A stretch of DNA of 33,757 nucleotides from UMGS172 sp964424555 (GCA_964424555.1 CAYRIX010000023.1:1-33757), one strand, 5' to 3'; shown: positions 15,175-23,869, numbered from the stretch's first letter. The notes: generated by a model not told the origin, from the letters alone. Numbers and translations: made by a program.

Positions 15175-17195
15175 ATGGATCAGAAGTACGAGGCTTTGTT
15201 TACACCTTGGAAGATCGGCAACGTTGAGATCAAAAACCGTATAGTTATGTGCCCTATGGGCGGCACATCGCTATTTGGTTGGTTTGAGCTTACGGGTTGC
15301 GGCTTTGACAAGGAAGCTGCCAAGCTGTTTTTGGAACGAGCCAAAAACAACGTTGGTCTTATAATCCCCGGTATTGCCCCTCTACGTGATACCTTCTGGG
15401 GTAAGTGGCTTTGGCAGAACCCCAAAATGTTTAAAGAACTCAAGGTCTTTATGGACGAAATACATAAGACGGGTGCCAAGCTGTTCATTCAGTTAACAGC
15501 AGGTATGGGCCGTTCTTGGGCCATAACCGAGCTGGTCGCTCCGCTTCACAAAAACAAGATCACACGTGCTATTGTCAAGCCTATTATTGACACATCTCAC
15601 GAGTTGGCTTCTCCCAGTGAGCAGCCGTCACGCTGGGCGCACGATATCATCTGCCCTGAAATGACGGTTGAGCAGATTCATGAGATCATCGAGGCCTTTG
15701 CCAAGACCGCCAAGCTTTGTAAAGAGGCGGGTGTTGATGGTGTTGAGGTCCACGCTGTTCACGAGGGTTATCTTCTCGATCAGTTTGCTATCGAATTCTT
15801 CAACAAGCGTACCGACGAATACGGCGGTAGCTTTGAAAACCGTTACCGTTTTGCCGCCGAGGTCGTCAAGGCCATCAAGGAATCCTGCGGCGACGATTTC
15901 CCTGTTTCTTTGCGCTACTCGGTCGAGTCCAAGATGAAGGGCTTCTGCGAGGGTGCAATGCCGGGGGAACAGTATACAGAGGTCGGCCGTTCAATGGAGG
16001 AGTCCGAAAAGGCGGCAAAGTATTTGCAGGATGCAGGCTACGATATGCTTAATGCCGATAACGGTACTTATGACTCGTGGNNNNNNNNNNTGTTGCGCAC
16101 ATCAAAAAGTTTGTCGATATCCCCGTTGTCTGTGCAGGCCGTATGGAGCCCGATGTAGGTGCTAAAGCGGTTCAAGACGGCAGTATCGATGCTGTCGGTA
16201 TCGCCCGTCAGTTCCTCACAGACCCCGAGTGGATCACCAAACTGCTTGAAGACCGTTTGGAGGACATCAAGCCTTGTATCTGCTGCCACGCAGGATGCTT
16301 TAACTTCTCATCCTCAAAAGGTCACGCCAACACGCAGGATCTGTCCGACACAATGGGACTTGCACGCTGTGCCTTGAACCCCGAGACTATGCAGTCAAAG
16401 AAATATTACATTGAGCCTGCCAAAAAGGCTAAAACGATAGCCGTTATCGGTGGCGGTATTGGCGGTATGGAGGCGGCTTTGGCTCTCGCAAAGCGTGGAC
16501 ACAAGGTTACTATTTATGAAAAGACCGATGCTTTGGGCGGCGTTTTTGTGGCTGCTGCAGCACCGTCTTTCAAAGAAAAAGACCGTGCACTTATACAATG
16601 GTACATCCGAGAGGTTCAAAAGCAGGGAATAGAGGTCATGTTCAATACAGAGGTCACCGATGTTAAGTCACTGGGAGCTGATGAGGTCATCGTTGCTACA
16701 GGTGCTGCGGCTAAAAAGATACCTGTCAAGGGTGCTGAGACCGCAGTTGAGGCTGTCGACTATCTGCTCGGCAGCAAAGCAGTTGGTGAAAACGTTGTCG
16801 TTATCGGCGGAGGACTTACGGGCTGTGAGATAGCATATGACCTTTACCTCAAAGGTAAAAAGCCGACCATTGTTGAAATGCAGGATGATCTTATCACTGC
16901 AAAGGGTGTTTGTCTTGCCAATACAAGCTACCTGCGTGATTTCTTCAAGACCAACAAGGTCCCCGTTCACCTTGAGACCTCGCTTTGCGAGATTGGTGAC
17001 GGTTTTGTGGTACTGAAAAACAAAGACGGCAAGGAGTTCAAGGTCGAGACCGATTCTGTCATTTTATCGGTTGGTTATAACCCCGCACCCGTTGCCAAAA
17101 AGAGCGGCAAGGTCCATATCATTGGCGATGCCAAACAGGTAGGCAACCTTCGCACCGTTATCTGGGGTGCTTGGGACGTGGCTATGAAAATTTGA
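15175..17195 (+). CDS. Old yellow enzyme/FAD-dependent NADH:flavin oxidoreductase (interrupted by assembly gap)
   Basis: One gene read on both sides of the 10-N gap (16081-16090). Start ATG 15175 follows AAGGTGAG. The N-terminal FMN TIM barrel shows LFTPWKIGNVEIKNRIVM, VDGVEVHAVHEGYLLDQF and NKRTDEYGGSFENRYRF. After the gap come VDIPVVCAGRM, the [4Fe-4S] cysteines in PCICCHAGCF plus a later ARCALNP, and two Rossmann motifs (AVIGGGIGGMEAALALAKRG and VVVIGGGLTGCEIAYDLY) for FAD and NAD(P). This is the layout of 2,4-dienoyl-CoA reductase, BaiCD/BaiH and enoate reductase-like enzymes. The frames on the two sides do not join over 10 bases, so the real gap is another length; I expect roughly 15 missing residues. 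The substrate is unknown. The aconitase X genes follow. Confidence 0.9.
16081..16090. other. Assembly gap (10 N)
   Basis: Ten N bases inside the flavoenzyme gene, between DNGTYDSW and VAHIKKF. The size is probably a placeholder. Confidence 0.97.
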
Positions 17196-17275
17196 TTTCA
17201 TCAAATTTTCAGTGAATAGTGAAGAATGAATAGTGAAAAGTGAAGAGTTGAGGTGTCGCTTCGCGACGGATTATA
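17186..17275. repeat. GTGAATAGTGAA-type intergenic repeat element
   Basis: It begins with a 10-bp perfect inverted repeat (17186-17195 with 17201-17210) that includes the flavoenzyme stop codon, continues as a purine-rich run of degenerate AATAGTGAA/AGTGAAGAG units, and ends with a GTCGC-TTC-GCGAC hairpin (17255-17267). It fills almost the whole gap to the aconitase X gene. It looks like a dispersed non-coding element; the repeat family is from memory of related genomes. Confidence 0.55.
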
Positions 17276-17291
17276 AAAAGGAGTGGATATT

Positions 17292-18566
17292 ATGCAATTA
17301 ACCGCTGAACAGCAGGCAATACTTGACGGCTCTAAAGGCGAAACTATGGCCAAGGTCATGAAGACTATGGTTATGTACGGTGATGCTTTTGAGGCTGAAA
17401 AGTTAGTTCCTATCACATCAAACTATAACCACCTTGTTACCTCGTTCGGTCTCAAGGTGATGTCACCTGTTTACGACCTTATGCAGCAGTTGCTGGATGC
17501 AGGTGTTATGTCGGGTCAGAAATTCTCGGTCGACCCCAGACCGTTGGACAAAAATGTCCCTGCTTCCTTCCTGCAGAACTTTGTTTTCAACAAATTTATG
17601 TACACTAAGCAGGACTTTTATGAGGGTCAGCTCAAAGAACTTGGCCTTATGGACAAGGATGCCTTCACCTGCACCTGCTATATGGATGAGGTCGGCAACA
17701 AGCCGAAAAAGGGCGATGTTCTGTCATGGGCAGAGTCGTCGGCCGTAGTATACGCTAACTCGGTCTTGGGTGCACGCTGTAACCGTAACTCTGGTATTAT
17801 TGACATTATGGGCTCAATCGTGGGCTTCGTTCCTTATTTCGGCTTACTCACCGATGAGGGCAGAAAGGCTACTTGGGTCGTAAAGATCGAGACCACCAAG
17901 AGACCTGAGGCACAGCTTTTGGGCTCGGCTATCGGTATGAAGGTTATGGAGGATGTTCCGTATATTGTCGGCCTTGACAAATGGCTCGGAACCGAGCTCA
18001 GTGATGCCGCCTGCACCTATCTTAAAGATTTTGGTGCCGCCACCGCCTCCAACGGTGCTGTCGGACTTTATCACATCGAAAATCTCACTCCCGAGGCAGT
18101 AGAGCAGGGTAAAGACCTCATAGTTGAGGGCGCAAAGGAATATATCATTGATGATGCTGAACTCGAGAGAGTCAAAGCAAACTACCCCGTTGTATGGAAA
18201 AATCCCGATGCCACTCCTAAGCTCTGCTTTATGGGTTGCCCTCATATGAGCCTTGAACAGTTGAAGTCATGGACCGAGAAGATTGAAAATGCTTTGAAGG
18301 AATACGGCAATAAAAAGGTTGTTATTCCCACCGTATTTACTGCCGCCCCTAAGGTCTTAGAGCAGTTCAATAAAACCGAATATGCCGCTCGCTTGAAGGC
18401 AACAGGTGTCATCACCTCGTATATTTGTCCGTTGATGTATATGAACAACCCATTGTGCAAAAAGATGCCTGTCATCACATCGTCCAACAAGCTTCGCACC
18501 TACACTTCGGCACGCTATTACACCGATGATGAGATACTTTTGGCCATCACCAAGGGAGGTAAGTAA
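17292..18566 (+). CDS. Aconitase X catalytic (large) subunit, DUF521
   Basis: 424 residues from ATG 17292 behind AAGGAG; a GTG at 17283 overlaps the ribosome site and is rejected. Signatures of the AcnX catalytic domain are visible: ITSNYNHL, CTCYMDEVGNKPKKGD, WAESSAVVYANSVLGARCNR, FMGCPHMS and the C-terminal ICPLMYMNNP. Cysteines in the GCPH and CPLM motifs fit the Fe-S ligands of the family. Known AcnX members dehydrate hydroxylated acids: cis-3-hydroxy-L-proline in bacteria and mevalonate 5-phosphate in archaea. The two-subunit form is seen here, with the swivel subunit 1 base downstream. The substrate is open; the bacterial hydroxyproline role is only one option. It is probably cotranscribed with the flavoenzyme. 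Confidence 0.9.
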   Translation: MQLTAEQQAILDGSKGETMAKVMKTMVMYGDAFEAEKLVPITSNYNHLVTSFGLKVMSPVYDLMQQLLDAGVMSGQKFSVDPRPLDKNVPASFLQNFVFNKFMYTKQDFYEGQLKELGLMDKDAFTCTCYMDEVGNKPKKGDVLSWAESSAVVYANSVLGARCNRNSGIIDIMGSIVGFVPYFGLLTDEGRKATWVVKIETTKRPEAQLLGSAIGMKVMEDVPYIVGLDKWLGTELSDAACTYLKDFGAATASNGAVGLYHIENLTPEAVEQGKDLIVEGAKEYIIDDAELERVKANYPVVWKNPDATPKLCFMGCPHMSLEQLKSWTEKIENALKEYGNKKVVIPTVFTAAPKVLEQFNKTEYAARLKATGVITSYICPLMYMNNPLCKKMPVITSSNKLRTYTSARYYTDDEILLAITKGGK

Positions 18567-18567
18567 A

Positions 18568-19014
18568 ATGAGAGAATTTAAAGGACGTGTAGTTACTCCC
18601 GGAACGGTAACAGCAGAGGCTGTTGTGACCCGTCAGGGCTTTAATACTCTGGCTTCTATGCAGATGGCTCTGCAATTTGGAGATAAAAAGGTCAAGTGTG
18701 GCGACCAATCCAACCCCGACCTTTACGAAAAGCCGATGTTTAATAAGGCACTTTGCTTGCCGCAGACCATTGGCTCTACAACGGGCGGTCTTGTGCTCTA
18801 CTGTGCATGCGCCATGGGGCGTCAGCCTGCTTGCATGCTGTTTGCCAACCATATTGATTCTTTGGCCGCTGCAGGTGCCGTTTTGGCCGATGTATGGGTG
18901 GATAATGTCACAATGCCTGTTATCGATAATCTCGGTGATGAGTTTTTGGAGTATGTCAAGGACGGCATGAGCATCACCGTTAAAGAGGATGGAACGGTCG
19001 TGGTGGGTGATTGA
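18568..19014 (+). CDS. Aconitase X swivel (small) subunit, DUF126
   Basis: 148 residues from ATG 18568, one base after the stop of the large subunit, with GGGAGG inside the end of that gene. The longer frame to 18526 only overlaps the large subunit. Swivel-domain landmarks are FKGRVVTPGTVTAEAVVTRQ at the N-terminus, KALCLPQTIGSTTGGLVLY (the conserved serine-rich substrate loop) and PVIDNLGDEFLEYVKDGMS at the C-terminus. It pairs with the large subunit to complete the dehydratase active site. A terminator closes the operon. Confidence 0.9.
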   Translation: MREFKGRVVTPGTVTAEAVVTRQGFNTLASMQMALQFGDKKVKCGDQSNPDLYEKPMFNKALCLPQTIGSTTGGLVLYCACAMGRQPACMLFANHIDSLAAAGAVLADVWVDNVTMPVIDNLGDEFLEYVKDGMSITVKEDGTVVVGD

Positions 19015-19068
19015 CATCGCCCACGGCATATCGATGCGAAGTGATTGATCTCAATTAATATAAAATCA

Positions 19069-19105
19069 AAAGCAAGGGTGGACCAAAAGGGTCTACCCTT
19101 GCTTT
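19069..19105 (+). terminator. Terminator of the reductase-aconitase X operon
   Basis: A 16-bp stem with one G-U pair (19069-19084 with 19090-19105) closes a short AAAAG loop; the 3' arm ends in GCTTT. Confidence 0.75.
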
Positions 19106-19202
19106 GTTCTTGTAAAATGTCATCTTAGAAAAAGCAGTAAAATAAGTTTCAAAAAAGTATCAAAAACGGACATCTATGCGTTAAAAATGTCTTTTGGTGC
19201 GC

Positions 19203-19231
19203 TTGTATGTTTTCTTATGTTGTGTGATAAT
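19203..19231 (+). promoter_or_regulatory. Candidate extended -10 promoter of the sialidase-like gene
   Basis: TTGTAT (19203-19208), a 17-bp spacer, then TGTGATAAT, i.e. an extended TGn before GATAAT (19226-19231). Confidence 0.55.
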
Positions 19232-19282
19232 GTAGAGTAGAATAGCTTACGCTATACTATTTTTGTGAAAGGACATTCATTT

Positions 19283-22200
19283 ATGAAAGGTTTTGCAAAA
19301 GGTTTCTCGTACCGTAAGACTACCGCATTAAAGGTGTTGACTCTCGTACTCACCGTAGTGCTGGTAGCTGTACTTTTGATGCCTGCTCTTACTGCTTGTG
19401 CTTCGGAGGAGGAAACGGCCGAGGTTGCAACTACATCCACCTATAATTTTGAGGATTATGAGTATAACCATACTCCCACATACCCTTGTGAGGCTGACAG
19501 TACGGTAATTGTTTACCCCGATCCTGTCAATGCTTCAAACAAGGTCTTGCTGGTTGATTCAGCAGGTACTGCCGCCAAGGCCACATACTATTTCACTGAC
19601 ATTTCCAAGGAATTTGAGGTGTCGGTTGATGTTTACGTTCCCACATTGTCCAACTGGCAGATTGGTCTTTTCCCCGATCAGATAGACGGTCGCATTCAGT
19701 TTGCCGTAACGGGTGATGCTTCGGGTAACCTTTTGGCCGCCGCAACCACCATTTCGACCTATAAGGCTGCTGAATGGTTTAACGTCAAAATCGTTGCCGA
19801 TCCCGTAAACGAGGTTGCCGATGTTTATATCAACGGTACTTCTGTCGCTGACGATGTTAAATACTACAGCAGCGGTGTGGGTTACGGTTACACAGGCGGT
19901 GTTTATCTTTCCGGCAAGGATAAGAACGGTGAGGTCTACTTTGATAACCTTGTGACCCCCGTACACAACGAGGTACACGTTGAAAAGTATATCCCAGAAT
20001 ACATCGATACACAGATCCTTTCGGCCGCAGAGCCTGAACAGTGCGGTCACGATACAGCTAACGACCTCTATTATTCGGCATTCCCCTCGGTCAAGAAGGT
20101 GAGTGACGAGCGAGTTGTTATCATTTTCCACCGTGGTGTTAAGCATGCTTACAGCCACGGCGTATTGGATTGCATCATCTACAATCCTACCACCGAAGAG
20201 GTTATCGAGCAGAAGGTCATCTACGATCCGGGCGTTGCTGAATACAACGCACAGAACGCCGACCTTATGACACTGCCCAACGGTGACCTTTATATCACCC
20301 TTAACGTACAGCATTCCAACAGCTCGGCCACTGCCTATGAGTCGCTGGTATTCCGTTCGATCGATAACGGCGATACTTGGGAGCAGGCTGGGCAGCCTAC
20401 CGATCAGCTTGGCCATCATTACACGGTTGTTTACGACTATGCAATAGTCGGCAACGATGTTTATATGCTGGCAAGCAAGGGCCCCGTTCTTAACAACGAT
20501 GAGTCGCTTGATTATATGTGCCTTGTCAAGTCGTCCGACAACTGCGAGACTTGGGAGTTTGTCAGCAACCTGACCGAGGAACTGCAGTACGAGTTCAATG
20601 AGTCGACCATCGAGTACTACGATGGAAAGCTTGTCTTTGTCGGCCGCGGTGATAAAAAGGTCACCAAGGCGGCTCTCATTAACCTTGACGGTACTGTCGA
20701 TAAGATCCGCAACATCGGTGTAGACTTTGACTGTATCGACCACAACGGTAAGCCTGAGATCATTGTTAAAGACGGTGAGTATTACCTCATTCTCCGTAGT
20801 ATTCTGAATGATGTCGGTAACGCCATGGAGTTGCCGTTGTTCCGTATGGACCCCGCAACCCTGTCACTTGAAACATACATTGAACTTCAGCCCAAGAACA
20901 CGGGCACCAACGGCGGTGACGGCTTCTATGCCGAAGGCTTCTTCCAGGAAAAAGACGGTGAGACATATTTCAATGTCGTTACTTACACAAGAGCCTACAC
21001 CAACACTTCATCAGGTGTTCCCTCGATCGTTCGCTTTGAGTATAAGTGGGACGAGATAAAGGACCCTGTTTTCACGGAAAATGACAAGATAGATGCAGTT
21101 GATGCTATAAAGACTAGTCTTTCAGATCTGGGAAGAAACGAAACCTTAACGATCGATTTCGACAAAGACACATACAATTATAATCAGCTTGGAGGAACCA
21201 CCACCCGAAGTGTAAAAGGTATTGCCGCTTCAACCGCTGATGGCAGCTCTGATAAGCTTCATTGCTATTCAGCTGGTGTAAACAGCACAGGTGCAGTATA
21301 TTGGGCAGGTTCGACTGCTCAGGAAACAGCCATTATTTTCGGAAAAGAAGCGGTTGTAGCTACAGGGCTTTCTGCAGCTTATGAGCTACAGCCCAACCGT
21401 AAATATTCGATAACCTATCAGGTTCAGGCTCAGACCACCGGTTCGAGCTTCGGCTTCAAGGGTCTTGATACTTATGTTAAGGCCGAGGTGAGTGAAGGCT
21501 ACACGCTTGCTTCTCACACAGTCGAGAGTGGCTCAACAACTTGGGTGACCTATACCGACACCTTCACAACACCCGACGCTGCCACATTGGGCGAAAATAT
21601 ATATTTGTCCTTCTTTGTAAATAAGGGTACCAATAGTTCTGTAAGACTTTATATTGATAATGTTACCATTACTGCTACCATTGATGCCACCGTTTCCGAT
21701 GTTGTGACCTTCGACGATAACGGCAAGCTGTACTATGCCAACTCGGCCGACCTTACCGCATTGCCCAACGGTAACAATAAGGGCGAAAACGGTGAGTTTG
21801 AGGCTTGGGTCGATGTAAACGGTAATGTTGTTGAGGAAGTTCCCGCAAACGGCACTACTGTCTATGCAAAATACTACAACGCCGATGGCTCATCTTCACT
21901 CGAAAGCACATCGGTCACCTTGACCTTTGATAAGCTGTTGACCTATAAGAATATCGGTGGCAACGCCAACGGTGTTTCGGGCGTTATTGCCGCAACCCCG
22001 AGCAGCAGTACCGTTTACAGCCGTTCCTTTGGCGGAAACTTCGGTATTAAGATAAACGGAACCAACAGCAAAAACACGGTTGGTATCTATCTTGCCCGTG
22101 ACGATAATGCCTATGCAGGCGATCAGTACGGTTATATTCTGTCGCCCAATACCAAGTACACCGTTTCGTTTGACGAGTATGTATCCTCGCTGACCGACGG

Positions 22201-22927
22201 CACTACCGTTACCTATCAGGTGACAGGTGTCAGAAGCTCGTCCGCTGCCGTTATTGAAAGCGGTCTCAAGCTGGGCGATGCAATAAGCGTGACCACCAAG
22301 GGTACAAACTACACCAACCACACGGTTGAATTTACAACACCCCGAATTGAAGAGCTTGGCAAAAATGCAAAGCTGGAGATCGTTATCACCTGCGAGGGTA
22401 CGGCAGACACCTACTCGTATTCGTCCTTCATCGATAACGTTGTTATAACAGCAACCGAGGTCGATATTACCGATGAATTTGAGATGCTGTCCACGAGTTC
22501 CATTCGATATGAAGAGGCTGCAACAGCCAACAAAAAATATGTTTCGGCAGGTATCCGTTTCAGATCAAGGGTTACCGCCGAGTTCAGAGAGCAGGCCTCC
22601 GAGCTGGGCTTCATCGCTATTCCCACTAAGGCTCTTGGCGGAGTCGATATCACTGAATATACAGGCGAGGGTACCGTTAGTGCAAAGGTTTTAGGCAAGG
22701 GAATGGATGAGATTCTCTATTATGTCGGAACCGATGAAAACGGCGATAAGTACTACGATTATCAGATGATAATAACAGGCCTTACCCGTGAGGGTGTGAC
22801 TGCTAATCTGCTTAATACTGAAATCACGGTTGTGATGTACGGTATTATTAACGGTGAAGTGGTTTACACAAATTCTGTGGCCGAGTGCTATGCTGATAAT
22901 CCTTACGCTGCGTTGCAGGGTCAGTAA
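19283..22927 (+). CDS. Large sialidase-like modular lipoprotein
   Basis: 1214 residues from ATG 19283, with GAAAGGA upstream; the GTG at 19265 lies before that site. A signal sequence ends in the lipobox-like LTAC (about residue 34). Residues about 50-235 look like a LamG/concanavalin-type module. Residues about 250-600 form a beta-propeller like BNR sialidases: one good Asp box SIDNGDTWEQ near 359, a degenerate one SSDNCETWEF near 416, and FNESTIEYYDGKLVFVGRG. Two similar beta-sandwich, carbohydrate-binding-like modules follow (about 622-806 and 878-1061), each ending in a D-N-VxITAT strand. The last 150 residues (YVSAGIRFRSRV to YTNSV) resemble a C-terminal module of other clostridial exoproteins. 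It is probably a surface glycan-binding or glycan-cutting protein. Catalytic residues are not proven. Confidence 0.75.
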   Translation: MKGFAKGFSYRKTTALKVLTLVLTVVLVAVLLMPALTACASEEETAEVATTSTYNFEDYEYNHTPTYPCEADSTVIVYPDPVNASNKVLLVDSAGTAAKATYYFTDISKEFEVSVDVYVPTLSNWQIGLFPDQIDGRIQFAVTGDASGNLLAAATTISTYKAAEWFNVKIVADPVNEVADVYINGTSVADDVKYYSSGVGYGYTGGVYLSGKDKNGEVYFDNLVTPVHNEVHVEKYIPEYIDTQILSAAEPEQCGHDTANDLYYSAFPSVKKVSDERVVIIFHRGVKHAYSHGVLDCIIYNPTTEEVIEQKVIYDPGVAEYNAQNADLMTLPNGDLYITLNVQHSNSSATAYESLVFRSIDNGDTWEQAGQPTDQLGHHYTVVYDYAIVGNDVYMLASKGPVLNNDESLDYMCLVKSSDNCETWEFVSNLTEELQYEFNESTIEYYDGKLVFVGRGDKKVTKAALINLDGTVDKIRNIGVDFDCIDHNGKPEIIVKDGEYYLILRSILNDVGNAMELPLFRMDPATLSLETYIELQPKNTGTNGGDGFYAEGFFQEKDGETYFNVVTYTRAYTNTSSGVPSIVRFEYKWDEIKDPVFTENDKIDAVDAIKTSLSDLGRNETLTIDFDKDTYNYNQLGGTTTRSVKGIAASTADGSSDKLHCYSAGVNSTGAVYWAGSTAQETAIIFGKEAVVATGLSAAYELQPNRKYSITYQVQAQTTGSSFGFKGLDTYVKAEVSEGYTLASHTVESGSTTWVTYTDTFTTPDAATLGENIYLSFFVNKGTNSSVRLYIDNVTITATIDATVSDVVTFDDNGKLYYANSADLTALPNGNNKGENGEFEAWVDVNGNVVEEVPANGTTVYAKYYNADGSSSLESTSVTLTFDKLLTYKNIGGNANGVSGVIAATPSSSTVYSRSFGGNFGIKINGTNSKNTVGIYLARDDNAYAGDQYGYILSPNTKYTVSFDEYVSSLTDGTTVTYQVTGVRSSSAAVIESGLKLGDAISVTTKGTNYTNHTVEFTTPRIEELGKNAKLEIVITCEGTADTYSYSSFIDNVVITATEVDITDEFEMLSTSSIRYEEAATANKKYVSAGIRFRSRVTAEFREQASELGFIAIPTKALGGVDITEYTGEGTVSAKVLGKGMDEILYYVGTDENGDKYYDYQMIITGLTREGVTANLLNTEITVVMYGIINGEVVYTNSVAECYADNPYAALQGQ

Positions 22928-22947
22928 GGCTTGAGAGGTGTGATGTC

Positions 22948-23085
22948 ATGAAACAGTATATTAAACCTGAATTATTGATAAAAAGCCTGATTCAAAGCAA
23001 CGAGCTTGCCACTGAGAAAGAGGATGGGCTTTACGGCAAAGAGGCCGTTGTATCTGCTCCGCAGTCTTGGTGGACTCAGGAATAG
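22948..23085 (+). CDS. Small MKxYxxPEL-type peptide, 45 residues
   Basis: The ATG at 22948 behind GAGAGGTG opens a 45-codon frame ending TAG 23083-23085. It begins MKQYIKPELLIKSL, contains NELATEKEDG, and ends SWWTQE. It lies 20 bases after the sialidase-like lipoprotein gene and is probably cotranscribed, and a strong terminator follows within 10 bases. Compared with the peptide at 4229 it shares MKxYxxPEL, SL and an LA step, and has tryptophan near the end. No signal peptide or membrane span. Its function is unknown; the link to exported lipoproteins is by position only. Confidence 0.7.
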   Translation: MKQYIKPELLIKSLIQSNELATEKEDGLYGKEAVVSAPQSWWTQE

Positions 23086-23093
23086 TTTAGTTC

Positions 23094-23134
23094 AAAAGCC
23101 GTCCTTGAGAGCTTCTCTCGAGGACGGCTTTTTT
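23094..23134 (+). terminator. Terminator after the 45-residue peptide gene
   Basis: A long hairpin with a 12-bp perfect outer stem (23094-23105 with 23121-23132) extends by a G-U pair and five more pairs to a 3-nt loop, and is followed by TT. Confidence 0.9.
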
Positions 23135-23234
23135 GATGTGCAAGCTCAAAGAATGCGGTCATTTGTCCTTTTAAGGCATATAATGTGATGAGGGCAGTTT
23201 TGTCCTCGGAAATATAACAAAAAGGACGGTTTTT

Positions 23235-23462
23235 ATGAGAGATTATGATTCCTGCGCTTCTTGCCGTGATGCAGGCTGTACCTTTGTCGTGCTCGGTATT
23301 CTGGCGGCCCTGCTGTTTGCCGTTATAGGACTTTTGGTTGGCGCCGCCTTTGCCGCAACAATTCTTGCCAACCTCGCCGCATTCATCGTGCTGGCAGTTG
23401 TGCTCTTTGTCGGTCTTGGCGTATGGGCAATATACCGCATCTGCCGTTGCAGACGCAACTAA
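23235..23462 (+). CDS. Small two-helix membrane protein with cysteine-rich ends
   Basis: 75 residues starting at ATG 23235 behind AAAGGACGG. Cysteines flank the membrane part: SCASCRDAGC at the N-terminus and RICRCRRN at the C-terminus. Two hydrophobic, alanine-rich helices (about residues 16-43 and 45-67) make up most of it. The CxxC pairs could bind metal or form disulfides, but nothing proves this. No named family recognised. It stands alone, with a terminator at 23488, and its codon use resembles neighbouring real genes. Confidence 0.7.
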   Translation: MRDYDSCASCRDAGCTFVVLGILAALLFAVIGLLVGAAFAATILANLAAFIVLAVVLFVGLGVWAIYRICRCRRN

Positions 23463-23487
23463 CCCAAAGTAAACCAAACTAAATTAT

Positions 23488-23520
23488 AAAACCACCGCAG
23501 TAAAAAATGCGGTGGTTTTG
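23488..23520 (+). terminator. Terminator after the small membrane protein
   Basis: A 12-bp perfect stem (23488-23499 with 23508-23519) closes GTAAAAAA; the 3' arm ends in TTTT. Confidence 0.85.
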
Positions 23521-23537
23521 TGATGCTGCGAGGGAAC

Positions 23538-23562
23538 AGGCGAACGTAGTTCGCCTCTACGA
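23538..23562 (-). repeat. REP-like palindrome, minus orientation
   Basis: AGGCGAA (23538-23544) pairs with TTCGCCT (23550-23556) around CGTAG, then CTACGA. The TCGTAG head is on the minus strand. It forms an inverted pair with the copy at 23579. Confidence 0.75.
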
Positions 23563-23578
23563 AAAAGCGATAAATCTG

Positions 23579-23605
23579 TTGTAGGGGCGCATCATGATGC
23601 GCCCG
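23579..23605 (+). repeat. REP-like palindrome, plus orientation
   Basis: The head TTGTAGGGG leads into a perfect 20-bp palindrome (23585-23604) with no loop. Same head as the copies in the RAYT gene. Confidence 0.8.
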
Positions 23606-23623
23606 AATGGGTTATTGTTTAAT

Positions 23624-23830
23624 TTAAGGTTCATTTGTTATGCCTAACAGATAATCCACTGACACACCAAAATAATTGGCAATAACAACCAATTCGGTCA
23701 GGCTCGGTTCACGGTCACCTGTTTCATAACGGCTGATAGTGTTTTGGTTTGTCTTCAATTCAAGCGCAAGCGTTAACTGTGTGATGTTTTTAGATTTTCT
23801 AAGTTCCTTTAATCGTGTTGCAAAATTCAT
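23624..23830 (-). CDS. XRE-family HTH regulator, small
   Basis: 68 residues from ATG 23830, with AAGGTGA at the proper distance; the open frame runs on to 24157, but the extra N-terminal part has no domain and overlaps the divergent gene. The single helix-turn-helix reads LKELRKSKNITQLTLALELK, then NQNTISRYETGDREPSLTEL and FGVSVDYLLGI, a standard XRE/Cro-C1 repressor. The divergent intergenic region holds two perfect dyads over a consensus promoter, so it likely represses the DUF6809 gene and itself. The layout copies that of the XRE/SLOG pair at 1941-2594. Confidence 0.9.
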   Translation of the reverse strand: MNFATRLKELRKSKNITQLTLALELKTNQNTISRYETGDREPSLTELVVIANYFGVSVDYLLGITNEP

Positions 23831-23840
23831 AATTATCACC

Positions 23841-23869
23841 TTGACATTATTATACCAAACTGGTATAAT
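23841..23869 (+). promoter_or_regulatory. Consensus sigma-70 promoter of the DUF6809 gene
   Basis: TTGACA (23841-23846), a 17-bp spacer and TATAAT (23864-23869). The -10 box lies in the right arm of the first dyad. A mirror TATAAT on the minus strand (23854-23849) may serve the XRE gene. Confidence 0.85.

Noticed and set aside
17186..17210. Terminator at the end of the flavoenzyme gene
   Set aside because: The stem is AT-rich and not followed by T, and the next gene is well placed for cotranscription; it fits a repeat element better.
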